Shown: piece by piece, positions 53,494 to 64,000 of the stretch | How the letters are laid out: each line of letters starts with the position of its first letter | Numbering within the stretch: the first letter of the stretch is position 1 | Source of the DNA: Burkholderiaceae bacterium | Lineage (GTDB): Bacteria; Pseudomonadota; Gammaproteobacteria; Burkholderiales; Burkholderiaceae_C | Reading direction: 5' to 3' | Assembly: GCA_024235995.1 (NCBI GenBank) | Contig: JACKLI010000001.1 | Coordinates: 744,001 to 808,000, forward strand | DNA: 64,000 bases | The notes under the pieces: model-generated | Database searches by the model: none | The model's input: the letters and a program-made list of their open reading frames with translations, nothing else | Told to the model about the DNA's origin: nothing | Translations under genes and position numbers: made by a program

Positions 53494-54643
53494 GGCCAGG
53501 GGACTTCGAGTTCTTGCATGGGCTGCCATTGTAGGAACGCTGGCCAGCTGCGCCGTTAAGCCGCCGGCGCCCACGGCCCCCCCGGCCGGCGCCGAGTCAC
53601 CGCTGCCCCCGCTGGCCAACGTGCCCGACAGCCTGCCCACCGGCCCCGCGCTGCAGCGCCCGGGCAGCCGCTGGGTGCCGGTGCGCTGGGCCGACCTGCC
53701 GGGGTTCGACCAGGACGCTACCTACGAGGCCTGGAACGCCTGGATCAAGAGCTGCGAGCGCCCGCCCGAGCCCTTCCGGGCGCTGTGCAGCGAGGTGCGC
53801 CGCCTGTCGCTGGCCACGCCCGAGGAGCAGCGCCAGTGGATGCGCCTGCGCCTGCAGCCCTACCGCGTGGAGCCTGTGGGCGGCGGCGCCGACGCCGGCC
53901 TGCTGACCAGCTATTTCGAGCCCGTGTACCAGGCCGCGCGCCAGCCCGGCGGCGCCTACCAGGTGCCCGTCTTCGCCTCGCCCCCCGGCCTGAATGCGCG
54001 CCAGCCCTGGTACACGCGGCGCGACATCGACACCCGCCCCGAGGTGCGCGCGCAGCTGGCCGGCAGCGAGATCGCCTGGCTGGCCGACCCGGTGGACGCC
54101 ATGATCCTGCAGATCCAGGGCTCGGGCCGCCTGCGCGTGACCGAGGCCGACGGCAGCCAGCGCCTGGTGCGCCTGGCCTTTGCCGGCACCAACAACCAGC
54201 CCTACCGCAGCCCCGGCGGCTGGCTGCTGGGCCAGGGCGCCATCCAGGACGCCACCTGGCCTGGCATCAAGGCCTGGCTGGCCGCGCACCCCGAGCGCCT
54301 GCAGGATTTCCTGTGGAGCAACCCGCGCGTGGTGTTCTTTCGCGAGCAGGCGCTGAGCGCGCTGGACGAGCAGTTCGGCCCCCGGGGCGCGCAGGGCGTG
54401 GCGCTCACGCCCGGGCGCTCGATCGCCGTCGACCCGCAGAGCATCCCCTACGGCACGCCGGTGTGGCTGGTCTCCAGCGGCCCGGTGGCCAGCCTGCAGC
54501 GCCTGGTGCTGGCGCAGGACACCGGCAGCGCCATCCGCGGCGCCGTGCGCGCCGACTACTTTGCCGGCTGGGGCGCCGAGGCGGGCGACTTCGCGGGCCG
54601 CATGAAGCAGCCCTTGAAGCTGTGGGCCCTATGGCCGAAATGA
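53492..54643 (+). CDS. mltA: Membrane-bound lytic murein transglycosylase A
   Basis: 383 residues. Short lipoprotein signal with lipobox LASC. The MltA barrel domain shows LLTSYFEPVYQAAR, MILQIQGSGRLRV and FAGTNNQPYRSPGGWLL. The C-terminal 3D domain has three aspartates: AVDPQSIPYGTPVWL, LVLAQDTGSAIRG and ADYFAGWG. It cleaves peptidoglycan to 1,6-anhydro-muropeptides at the outer membrane. An AGCAGGG ribosome site precedes the ATG at 53492. Confidence 0.93.
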   Translation: MARGLRVLAWAAIVGTLASCAVKPPAPTAPPAGAESPLPPLANVPDSLPTGPALQRPGSRWVPVRWADLPGFDQDATYEAWNAWIKSCERPPEPFRALCSEVRRLSLATPEEQRQWMRLRLQPYRVEPVGGGADAGLLTSYFEPVYQAARQPGGAYQVPVFASPPGLNARQPWYTRRDIDTRPEVRAQLAGSEIAWLADPVDAMILQIQGSGRLRVTEADGSQRLVRLAFAGTNNQPYRSPGGWLLGQGAIQDATWPGIKAWLAAHPERLQDFLWSNPRVVFFREQALSALDEQFGPRGAQGVALTPGRSIAVDPQSIPYGTPVWLVSSGPVASLQRLVLAQDTGSAIRGAVRADYFAGWGAEAGDFAGRMKQPLKLWALWPK

Positions 54644-55101
54644 CGCCTCCCCCTGCGTCGCTGCGCGGCCCTTCGATCTGGTTGATGGCCGCCGCGCTGT
54701 CCGGCTGCGCGGCGATCCGCGACGCGCCGCGCCTGGCCTACCAATGCCCCGAGGGCCTGCGCTTCGAGGCGCGTTTGTACGAGGACATGGCCACGCTCGA
54801 CGGCCAGCGCGGCCATGCCGTGCTCGAGCGCCTGCCCCACCAGCGCGACGACGAGCTGATCTATGGCGACGCCACCCTCACCGCCGACTTCGGCCTGGGG
54901 CTGGAGCAGCGCCTGGCGCGCCTGAGCTATGCCAATATCCCCGAGGCCGTCACCTGCACCCGCGTGGTGCCCGCCGGCCAGCCGGCCGTGCCGGTGCGCG
55001 CCGCGCCCCGCCCGGGCCCGCGCAACCCGCCGCCGTTCGACCCCGACGCGCCGGTGCAGACCAACATCCGCACCGGCGACGGCAACGTGGGGCCGGGTTA
55101 G
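54631..55101 (+). CDS. Putative lipoprotein, MliC-like
   Basis: 156 residues with lipobox LSGC. The mature part (YQCPEGLRFEARLYEDMATL through LIYGDATLTADFG) resembles the MliC lysozyme-inhibitor fold, which binds C-type lysozyme at the cell surface, but the similarity is weak. The tail is proline-rich. It overlaps the mltA end by 13 bp. Its TAG stop is the first bases of a large palindromic element. Function is not assured. Confidence 0.6.
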   Translation: MAEMTPPPASLRGPSIWLMAAALSGCAAIRDAPRLAYQCPEGLRFEARLYEDMATLDGQRGHAVLERLPHQRDDELIYGDATLTADFGLGLEQRLARLSYANIPEAVTCTRVVPAGQPAVPVRAAPRPGPRNPPPFDPDAPVQTNIRTGDGNVGPG

Positions 55102-55366
55102 GGCCTGTTCACGCCATGAAAGGGGTCGCGTTGCCTCGCCAAGGGGCTGGATGCCAGGCGCCCGTGCGCGGCAAGGCTTGCGCCTTGCGAGCGCGGGCAA
55201 CGCCGCAGACGGCCCCTTGGCGAGGCAACCCGTAGGGAAGCTCATGACAGCCCGCCCCTCGGCGTTGCGCTTCTTGTACGTGCCGACGCACGCACGGCGT
55301 CGCGCGCCTTGATGGGCGGGCTGTCATGAGCTTCGCGACCCCTTTCATGGCGTTAACAGGCCCTAA
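55098..55366. repeat. Nested palindromic (MITE-like) element, 269 bp
   Basis: Outer arms of 33 bp (55098-55130 and 55334-55366) match with one mismatch. Directly inside are two further inverted repeats: an 18-bp pair (55130-55147 / 55212-55229) and a 20-bp pair (55238-55257 / 55314-55333), both perfect. The result is a cloverleaf of palindromes with no coding capacity, between a lipoprotein gene and tsaB. Confidence 0.8.
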
Positions 55367-55383
55367 CGGCGAAAATAGGGCCG

Positions 55384-56085
55384 ATGAACCTCCTGGCCTT
55401 CGACACCAGCACCGAGCAGCTGTCCATCGGCGTGCAGCGCGGCGCGCGGCAGTGGCTGCACGCGGGCGCCGGCGGCGCGCAGGCCTCGGGCACGCTGATC
55501 CCCACCGCGCTGCGCCTGCTGGCCGAGGCGGGCCTCGAGCTGGCTGCGCTGGACGCCATCGCTTTCGGGCGCGGGCCGGGCTCGTTCACCGGCCTGCGCA
55601 CCGCCTGCGCCGTGGCGCAGGGGCTGGCCCTGGGCGCCGCCGTGCCGGTGCTGCCCGTCGACACCCTGCTGGCGGTGGCCGAGGACGCGCGCGCCGCCCA
55701 CGGCGGCACGCAGGTGCTGGCGCTGCTGGACGCGCGCATGGACCAGGTCTACGCCCAGCCCTGGGCGTGGACGGCCGGCGGCGGCTGGTCGGCGCTGGGC
55801 GAGGCCAGCGTGGGCGCGCCCGAGGCCCTGGCCCTGACGGCCGGGCCGGCGGCGCCCTGGGTGCTGGCCGGCAACGCCTTCGCCGCCTACGGCGCGCGCC
55901 TGCCGGCCGCGCTGCAAGCCTTGCCGCGGCACGCCGCCGCGCCCAGCGCGCGCGCCCTGCTGGACCTGGCGCCGGCCCTGCTGGCCGCCGGCCGAGCGCT
56001 GCCGGCCGAGCAGGCGCTGCCGCTGTACGTGCGCGACAAGGTGGCGCAAACTACAGCGGAACGCGCCGCAGCGGTCGCGCGCTGA
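55384..56085 (+). CDS. tsaB: tRNA t6A synthesis protein TsaB
   Basis: 233 residues. LLAFDTSTEQLSIGV is the ASKHA phosphate loop; GRGPGSFTGLRTACAVAQGLA is the TsaB hallmark. It forms a complex with TsaD and TsaE that moves threonylcarbamoyl to tRNA A37. The rimI, udg and MFS genes follow with short gaps or overlaps, forming a likely operon. Confidence 0.93.
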   Translation: MNLLAFDTSTEQLSIGVQRGARQWLHAGAGGAQASGTLIPTALRLLAEAGLELAALDAIAFGRGPGSFTGLRTACAVAQGLALGAAVPVLPVDTLLAVAEDARAAHGGTQVLALLDARMDQVYAQPWAWTAGGGWSALGEASVGAPEALALTAGPAAPWVLAGNAFAAYGARLPAALQALPRHAAAPSARALLDLAPALLAAGRALPAEQALPLYVRDKVAQTTAERAAAVAR

Positions 56086-56100
56086 CGCCGACGATTGGCC

Positions 56101-56616
56101 ATGAGCGCCCTGCCCCGTCCGCCCGCCCCTGACGCGCTGCCCCAGCCGCCGGGGGCGGCGCGCTTCGCGCCCCTGTCGGCCGCGCACCTGGACGCGGTGC
56201 ACGCCATCGAGCAGGCCGTCTACAGCCACCCCTGGTCGCGCGGCAACTTCAGCGACAGCGTGGCGGCCGGCTACCTGGCGCAGTGCCTGCTGGTCGGCGA
56301 CGCGCTGGCGGGCTACTTCGTCGCCATGGCGGGCTACCGCGAGGTGCATTTGCTCAACATCACCGTGGCGCCGGCGTATCAGCACCAGGGCTGGGCGCGC
56401 GCCATGCTTGATGCGCTGGCGCTGTGGTCGCGCTGGCACCAGGCCGAGTGGCTGTGGCTGGAGGTGCGCGCCAGCAACCGGCGCGCCCAGCACGTCTACC
56501 GCCAGCACGGCTTCGCCCAGGTCGGCCTGCGCAAGGCCTACTACCCCGCCGGCCGTGGTCAGCGCGAGGATGCGGTGGTGATGAACCTGCGCCTGAGCGA
56601 GGGAGAGGCGCCATGA
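56101..56616 (+). CDS. rimI: Ribosomal-protein-alanine N-acetyltransferase RimI
   Basis: 171 residues of the GNAT fold. VYSHPWSRGNFSDS, LLNITVAPAYQHQGWARAML (acetyl-CoA loop) and LEVRASNRRAQHVYRQHGF are RimI motifs. It acetylates the N-terminus of ribosomal protein S18. ATG at 56101 is used, 6 bp inside a longer TTG frame. It overlaps udg by ATGA. tsaB-rimI linkage is widespread. Confidence 0.93.
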   Translation: MSALPRPPAPDALPQPPGAARFAPLSAAHLDAVHAIEQAVYSHPWSRGNFSDSVAAGYLAQCLLVGDALAGYFVAMAGYREVHLLNITVAPAYQHQGWARAMLDALALWSRWHQAEWLWLEVRASNRRAQHVYRQHGFAQVGLRKAYYPAGRGQREDAVVMNLRLSEGEAP

Positions 56617-57482
56617 CGCTGGATCTGGATATGCGCCAGCGTGCGATGTTGGCCGAGATGGGCGTGCGACTGTGGGCGCCCCAGCCCAAGGCGCCTGCGG
56701 CCGTGAGCGAAGAAGCGCCGTCCGACCAGGCGGTGGCGCCCACGCCCTCGGCCGCGCCGGCACCGCCCGCGCGCGCCCGCATCGCGCCGCCCGCGGGCGA
56801 CTTGGCGCCCAGCTCCCGCCCCGCCGGTGTCGAGGCCATGGACTGGGACGCGCTGCAGGCCGCCGTGGCCGGCTGCCGCGCCTGCGGCCTGTGCGCCGGC
56901 CGCACGCAGGCGGTGTTCGGCGTGGGCAGCCGCACCGCCGGCTGGATGGTGGTGGGCGAGGCGCCGGGCGAGACCGAGGACCGCCTGGGCGAGCCCTTCG
57001 TCGGCGCGGCCGGCAAGCTGCTGGACAACATGCTGGCGGCCATCGGCCTGTCGCGCCAGGCCGGCGATACTATTGAATCGATAGCTGATGGGGCTGATTC
57101 GACGGGGGCCAGTGGCCCAAATGGCTTGAAACGCGGGGTCTACATCGCCAACGTCATCAAATGCCGCCCGCCGGGCAATCGCAACCCGCTGCCCGAGGAG
57201 GTGGCGCAGTGCGAGCCCTACCTGCGCCGCCAGGTGGCGCTGGTGCGCCCGCGCATCATCCTGGCCCTGGGGCGCTTCGCGGTGCAGTCGCTGCTGAACA
57301 CCACCGAGCCCATCGGCCGCCTGCGCGGGCGCGTGCACCAATACCAAGGCGTGCCCGTCATCGTCAGCTACCACCCGGCCTACCTGCTGCGCGCCCTGCC
57401 CGAAAAAGCCAAGGCCTGGCAGGACCTGTGCCTGGCGCTGGCCACCGCACAGCAGGGGGCGGACGCCGCCGCGGCGCCATGA
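56613..57482 (+). CDS. udg: Uracil-DNA glycosylase, type 4 (Fe-S)
   Basis: 289 residues. After a low-complexity N-terminus, CRACGLC begins the [4Fe-4S] site. GEAPGETEDRLGEPFVGAAG is motif A, NVIKCRPPGNRNP continues the cluster ligands and HPAYLLRAL is motif B. It removes uracil from DNA. A dispersed element lies in frame and inserts DTIESIADGADSTGASG before the RGVYIANV strand. Its stop overlaps the MFS start. Confidence 0.92.
   Translation: MTLDLDMRQRAMLAEMGVRLWAPQPKAPAAVSEEAPSDQAVAPTPSAAPAPPARARIAPPAGDLAPSSRPAGVEAMDWDALQAAVAGCRACGLCAGRTQAVFGVGSRTAGWMVVGEAPGETEDRLGEPFVGAAGKLLDNMLAAIGLSRQAGDTIESIADGADSTGASGPNGLKRGVYIANVIKCRPPGNRNPLPEEVAQCEPYLRRQVALVRPRIILALGRFAVQSLLNTTEPIGRLRGRVHQYQGVPVIVSYHPAYLLRALPEKAKAWQDLCLALATAQQGADAAAAP
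57067..57129 (-). repeat. Dispersed mini-element inside udg
   Basis: Minus-strand reading includes ccatcagctatcgattcaat. The encoded peptide is a loop insertion not expected in the type 4 glycosylase core. Confidence 0.6.
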
Positions 57483-58999
57483 CCGCCGCCGCGGCACCGG
57501 CCCCCGCCGCGCCCCGGCGCCACTGGGTGCTGGCCGGCCTGATGGCCATGATGCTGCTGGCCGCCATGGACACCAACATCGTGGCCACCGCCATCCCGCA
57601 GATCGTGGGCGACCTGGGCGGCCTGGCCCTGGTGAGCTGGGTGTTCTCGATCTACGTGCTGGCGCAGACCGTGACCATCCCCATCTACGGCAAGCTGGCC
57701 GACCTGCTGGGCCGCAAGCCGGTGCTGGTCGGCGGCGCCCTGATCTTCCTGGCCGGCTCGGCGGCCTGCTCGCTGGCCTGGAGCATGCACGCGCTGATCG
57801 TGTTCCGCGGCCTGCAGGGCCTGGGCGCGGGCGCGGTGATGGCCACCGTCAATACCCTGGCGGGCGATCTGTACGAGGTGCACGAGCGCGGCGCGGTGCA
57901 GGGCTGGCTGTCCAGCATGTGGGGCATGGCGGCCATTGCCGGGCCGCTGCTGGGCGGCGCGTTTGCCCAGTACGCCAGCTGGCACTGGATCTTCCTGGTC
58001 AACCTGCCGATCGGCGTGCTGGCGCTGGGCCTGATCGGGCGCTTTCTGCACGAGCGGCGCCAGCCGCGTCGCCCGCGCATCGACTGGGCCGGCGCGGCCC
58101 TGGTGCTGCTGGCGCTGGGCGCGCTGATCGTGGCGCTGCTGGAGGGCGGGCAGGCCTGGGCCTGGGGCTCGGCGCCCTCGCTGGCGTTGCTGGCCGCCGC
58201 CGCGCTGGCGCTGGCGGCGCTGGTGTGGGTGGAGGGGCGCGCGGCCGAGCCGGTGATGCCCGGCTGGCTGTGGCGCGACCGCGCGCTGGCCGGCTCCAAC
58301 CTGGTGATGATCGCCATGGGCCTGGCCATGATGGCGCCCAGCATCTACCTGCCCACCCTGCTGCAGTCGGTGCAGGGCCTGGGCGCCATCGCCGCCGGCC
58401 TGGTGCTGGCCAGCCTGAGCCTGGGCTGGCCCGTGGCCTCGGCGCTGTCGGCGCGGCTGTACCTGCGCATCGGCTATCGCGACACGGCGCTGCTGGGCGC
58501 CGCGCTGGCGCTGGCGGCGGCGCTGGGCTTTCGCGCCCTCCCGCAGCCGCAGCCGGTGTGGGCCGTGGTGCTGGACCAGCTGGTGCTGGGCGCGGGCTTC
58601 GGCCTGCTGTCCACCGCGCTGCTGGTGGGCGCGCAGTCGGTGGTGGGCTGGCAGCAGCGCGGCGTGGTCACCGGCGGCAACATGTTTGCGCGCTACCTGG
58701 GGCAAAGCCTGGGGGCGGCGGTGTTCGGCGCCGTGTTCAACCACGCCGTGGGCCAGCGGCTGGCGCAGGCGCCGCAGGCACTGCGCGGCCAGGGGCTGGC
58801 GGGCGTCGACTCGGTGCTGGCGCTGCTGCAGGGCGGCGCCGCGCCGGCGGCGGTGCGGGACTGGCTGAAGGCCGCGCTGGCGGCCGCTACCAGCGATCTG
58901 TACGTCGGCATGGCCGTGGCCGCCGTCTTCATGGCGCTGGTGCTGCTGGCGGTGCCGCGGCGCTTTGCCATGGACGGCGCTGCGCCGCGCTCAGGCTGA
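57479..58999 (+). CDS. MFS drug efflux transporter, DHA2-like
   Basis: 506 residues with about 14 membrane segments. MLLAAMDTNIVATAIPQIVGDLGG is motif D1-like, GKLADLLGRKPVLVGG motif A, and IVFRGLQGLGAGAVMATVNT motif B/C region. It is a proton-driven multidrug exporter of the DHA2 group. It is the last gene of the tsaB run, overlapping udg by 4 bp, and its end overlaps the convergent patatin gene by 9 bp. Confidence 0.88.
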   Translation: MTAAAAPAPAAPRRHWVLAGLMAMMLLAAMDTNIVATAIPQIVGDLGGLALVSWVFSIYVLAQTVTIPIYGKLADLLGRKPVLVGGALIFLAGSAACSLAWSMHALIVFRGLQGLGAGAVMATVNTLAGDLYEVHERGAVQGWLSSMWGMAAIAGPLLGGAFAQYASWHWIFLVNLPIGVLALGLIGRFLHERRQPRRPRIDWAGAALVLLALGALIVALLEGGQAWAWGSAPSLALLAAAALALAALVWVEGRAAEPVMPGWLWRDRALAGSNLVMIAMGLAMMAPSIYLPTLLQSVQGLGAIAAGLVLASLSLGWPVASALSARLYLRIGYRDTALLGAALALAAALGFRALPQPQPVWAVVLDQLVLGAGFGLLSTALLVGAQSVVGWQQRGVVTGGNMFARYLGQSLGAAVFGAVFNHAVGQRLAQAPQALRGQGLAGVDSVLALLQGGAAPAAVRDWLKAALAAATSDLYVGMAVAAVFMALVLLAVPRRFAMDGAAPRSG

Positions 59000-59962
59000 G
59001 GGCGGGTTCGGCGCGGGCGGGGCGGCCAGGCCCAGCTGCGCCAGCAGCGGCAGCACCTCCTGCGTGGCGGCCTGGCCGGCGTCGATGGCCTCGGCCGCGC
59101 GATGGAAGTCCAGCAGGCCCAGGTGCGCCAGGCGCGGGGCAATCACCGCCTCGGGCGGGTCGCCCGCCATGCGGCTGCGCGTGATGCGCACCTGCATCAC
59201 CTGGATGCTGCTGGACACCACGCTCAGCAGCGACGGCAGCGGCGGCTCCCCGGGCGCGTCCGGCTCGTCCGCCCCTTCCTTGCCCAGCGGCCACAGCGCG
59301 CCCAGCCCCTGCTGCAGCGACTGCACCCAGCCGCCGCCGGCATCGGGCGGCGCGTCGGGTTCGGGCGCGGCCGGCGGCGCGCCGCGAAAGTAGCGCCCCA
59401 GCTTGTCGTGGTTCAGGTCCACCGCGATCACCACGTCGGCGCCCAGCGCGCGCGCCAGCGACACAGGTACCGGGTTGACCAGCCCGCCGTCGACCAGCAG
59501 GCGCTGATCGCGCCACACCGGCGTGAACAGGCCCGGCAGCGCAAACGAGGCGCGCACCGCGTCGCTCACCGAGCCGCTGCGCAGCCACACCTCCTCGCCC
59601 GTGTGCAGCGCCGTCGCCACGGCGGCAAAGCGCGTGGCCAGCGCCTCGATCGGCTGGGCGTCGAAATGCTCGCGCATGTAGGCCGCCAGCCGCTGGCCCT
59701 TGAGCATGCCGCCGCCCAGGTTGAAGTCCATGTAGGACATCACCGCGCGCCGGTCCATGCCGCGCACCCAGGCCTCGAAACGCTCGAGCTGGCCGGTGGC
59801 ATAGGCCGCGCCCACGATGGCGCCCACCGAGGCGCCGCACACCACGTCGGGCACGATGCCCGCGCTCAGCAGCGCCTGCAGCACCCCGACGTGCGCCCAG
59901 CCCCGCGCCGAACCGCTGCCCAGGGCCAAGCCGATGCGGGGGCGGATGGATGGCTGGGTCAT
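58991..59962 (-). CDS. Patatin-like phospholipase (RssA type)
   Basis: 323 residues. The oxyanion loop GSGSARGWAHVGVL, the nucleophile GASVG (Ser45) and the DGG partner (Asp158) are intact. The single patatin domain and AVDLNHDKLG match the RssA/YchK group of bacterial lipid acyl hydrolases. The start MTQPSIR at 59962 is preferred over 59998. Physiological substrate is unknown. Confidence 0.9.
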   Translation of the reverse strand: MTQPSIRPRIGLALGSGSARGWAHVGVLQALLSAGIVPDVVCGASVGAIVGAAYATGQLERFEAWVRGMDRRAVMSYMDFNLGGGMLKGQRLAAYMREHFDAQPIEALATRFAAVATALHTGEEVWLRSGSVSDAVRASFALPGLFTPVWRDQRLLVDGGLVNPVPVSLARALGADVVIAVDLNHDKLGRYFRGAPPAAPEPDAPPDAGGGWVQSLQQGLGALWPLGKEGADEPDAPGEPPLPSLLSVVSSSIQVMQVRITRSRMAGDPPEAVIAPRLAHLGLLDFHRAAEAIDAGQAATQEVLPLLAQLGLAAPPAPNPPSA

Positions 59963-59976
59963 GCGGGAGCGATTTT

Positions 59977-60276
59977 TTACAGGGCTCGGCGTTGCCACCG
60001 GGACGGACTGCGGCTGCCATGCATGACGGCGACGACCACGGCCCTTTCGCTGTCGACCCGGTAATACACGCCAAATGGAAAACGCCGGGTCAACGCGCGG
60101 CGGGTTGACCGGTGAACCACGGGATACAGGGCGGGAAACTCGGCAATGCTCTGGAAGGTTCGCAGCACTTCATCGAGGAATTCATCGCCCAGTCCGGGCC
60201 TTTGCTGCTCATACCAGGCCGCGGCGTGCTCGAGGTCTTGCTCGGCGTCGGGCCGAACAAAAAGCTCCAGCGTCAC
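59977..60276 (-). CDS. RelE/ParE-superfamily toxin
   Basis: 99 residues. VRPDAEQDLEHAAAWYEQQRPGLG is the ParE N-terminal helix pair, and FPFGVYYRVDSERAVVVAVMHGSR the C-terminal sheet with conserved arginines. It could be a gyrase poison or mRNA interferase; the subclass is not clear. It starts inside the end of its antitoxin gene (4-bp overlap), typical of addiction modules. Confidence 0.88.
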   Translation of the reverse strand: MTLELFVRPDAEQDLEHAAAWYEQQRPGLGDEFLDEVLRTFQSIAEFPALYPVVHRSTRRALTRRFPFGVYYRVDSERAVVVAVMHGSRSPSRWQRRAL

Positions 60277-60485
60277 AAACGCCTGCGCAGGTCGGCCAGC
60301 ACCGCCGTGGCAGGGCGCCCGGGCTCAAGGTCTTGCTCGTAGGCGTCCAGCCGGCGATCGAGTTCCTCGCGCAGCTCGTCGGTCAACGCCAGGGCGCCCT
60401 GATCCACGGCAATGCTGTCCCACAGGTCTTCGACCAGATGAAGCCGTTGCTCTATGGGAAGGGTGCGCAGCTCTGCAATGTTCAT
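60273..60485 (-). CDS. Addiction-module antitoxin
   Basis: 70 residues from MNIAELRTLP. RLHLVEDLWDSIAVDQ is the signature of the addiction module antitoxin family that pairs with RelE/ParE toxins. The tail ELDRRLDAYEQDLEPGRP wraps the toxin. Start at 60485 is favoured because homology begins there; a longer frame goes to 60548. Confidence 0.88.
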   Translation of the reverse strand: MNIAELRTLPIEQRLHLVEDLWDSIAVDQGALALTDELREELDRRLDAYEQDLEPGRPATAVLADLRRRL

Positions 60486-60572
60486 GGTTGCCAAGTCCGT
60501 CGATGGCATCGATTGTCGCGAATCCGTCGGATCGCGGTCAACAGCCATCGTTCCCCCATGATGCGGCCTGTT

Positions 60573-63500
<2,928 letters not shown>

Positions 63501-63577
63501 GGGGCTCTTTAGAATTCGATGCTCTCACGCGCGCGCCTGCGCACGCACATGCATGAATTCAACATAGCAAATTTCCC

Positions 63578-64000
63578 GTGGTCCACCAATCCCCCGCTCC
63601 GTCTCCGGCCAAATCCAGCGTGGGCCGCCGCATCCAGGTACGCCGCTCGGGCGTGCACGGCAAGGGCGTGTTCGCGCTGGTGGACATCCCGCGCGGCACG
63701 CGCATCATCGAATACGTGGGCGAGATCGTCAGCTGGGACGAGGCGCAGCGCCGCCACCCGCACGACCCCAGCGACCCCAACCACACCTTCTACTTCCACA
63801 TCGACGAGGACCGCGTGATCGACGCGCTGCATGGCGGCAACGCCTCGCGCTGGATCAACCACAGCTGCGCGCCCAACTGCGTGGCCGACGAGGACGGCGG
63901 GCGCATCTTCATCAAGGCGCGGCGCGCCATCAAGGCCGGCGAGGAGCTGAACTACGACTACGGCCTGGTGATCGACGAGCCGCTCACGCCCGAGCTCAAG
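63578..64000 (+). CDS. SET-domain protein methyltransferase, N-terminal part
   Basis: 141 residues are visible before the window ends, with no stop. RRSGVHGKGVFALVDIPRG and YVGEIVSWDEAQRR start the SET domain. INHSCAPNCVADE is the pseudoknot and SAM site, and GEELNYDYG the C-terminal catalytic tyrosine motif. Bacterial SET proteins methylate lysines on unknown targets. The GTG at 63578 is the best start; it is divergent from topB. Confidence 0.82.
   Translation, partial: MVHQSPAPSPAKSSVGRRIQVRRSGVHGKGVFALVDIPRGTRIIEYVGEIVSWDEAQRRHPHDPSDPNHTFYFHIDEDRVIDALHGGNASRWINHSCAPNCVADEDGGRIFIKARRAIKAGEELNYDYGLVIDEPLTPELK

Overview
The window is GC-rich DNA (AT-richer around the cas genes) with tightly packed genes, many ATGA start/stop overlaps, and protein families typical of Burkholderiales. 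The gene content and a recurring AT-rich mini-element suggest a member of the Comamonadaceae. This placement is inferred from content, not from a search. The left end is close to a chromosome origin: the 3' end of rsmG, carrying two parS-like sites, is followed by parA and parB. I saw no tRNA, rRNA or prophage.

Layout. 1-3.5 kb: rsmG, a LysE exporter, parA, a small hydrolase and parB. 3.6-7.7 kb: a cell-envelope group (XrtH-sorted protein, membrane hydroxylase, methyltransferase, CsgG/peptidoglycan-binding lipoprotein, BON protein). 7.6-25.5 kb: a complete type I-F CRISPR-Cas locus, all on the minus strand. It has cas1, a cas2-cas3 fusion, cas8f, cas5f, cas7f and cas6f, then a leader and an 8.6 kb array of 122 repeats and 121 spacers. 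An IS3-family element is inserted in one spacer. 25.5-29 kb: FAD-linked oxidase, aroE, aroQ, cobalamin adenosyltransferase. 29-34 kb: a TAXI-TRAP importer with its DUF1850 partner, and a nucleobase permease. 34-37 kb: a CadR/CadA-type metal efflux pair. 37-49 kb: amgK, lptD-surA-rsmA, a CnoX-like thioredoxin, purEK, a threonylcarbamoyl-AMP synthase, an apparently dead SGNH lipoprotein, and a tartrate/malate dehydrogenase. 48-53 kb: a nitrite assimilation operon (nirB, nirD, nirC-like, SUMT) with a sigma-54 promoter and an NtrC-type site. 53-60 kb: mltA, a lipoprotein, tsaB-rimI-udg-MFS, a patatin. 60-64 kb: a RelE/ParE-type toxin-antitoxin pair, topoisomerase III fused to a SWIB domain, and the start of a SET-domain gene.

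Most notable result. The 372-bp gap between cas2-3 and cas8f holds a degenerate two-repeat mini-CRISPR on the plus strand. Its 24-nt pseudo-spacer matches a site 76 bp away at 15 of 24 positions, including seed positions 1-5, 7 and 8, next to a CC PAM. That site overlaps the -35 box of a candidate promoter that reads toward cas8f. This is the architecture expected of a CreR/CreA-type guide RNA that turns Cascade into a repressor of its own operon or of a linked RNA toxin.

Other structure. The leader carries a perfect IHF consensus and a boxA-like antitermination motif, which suits a very long transcribed array. Two spacer pairs come from shared loci: one pair is complementary over 31 nt, and one overlaps by 22 nt and reveals a CC PAM. 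A ~60-bp AT-rich dispersed element recurs in and between genes and often supplies stop codons. A 269-bp nested palindrome lies between a lipoprotein gene and tsaB.
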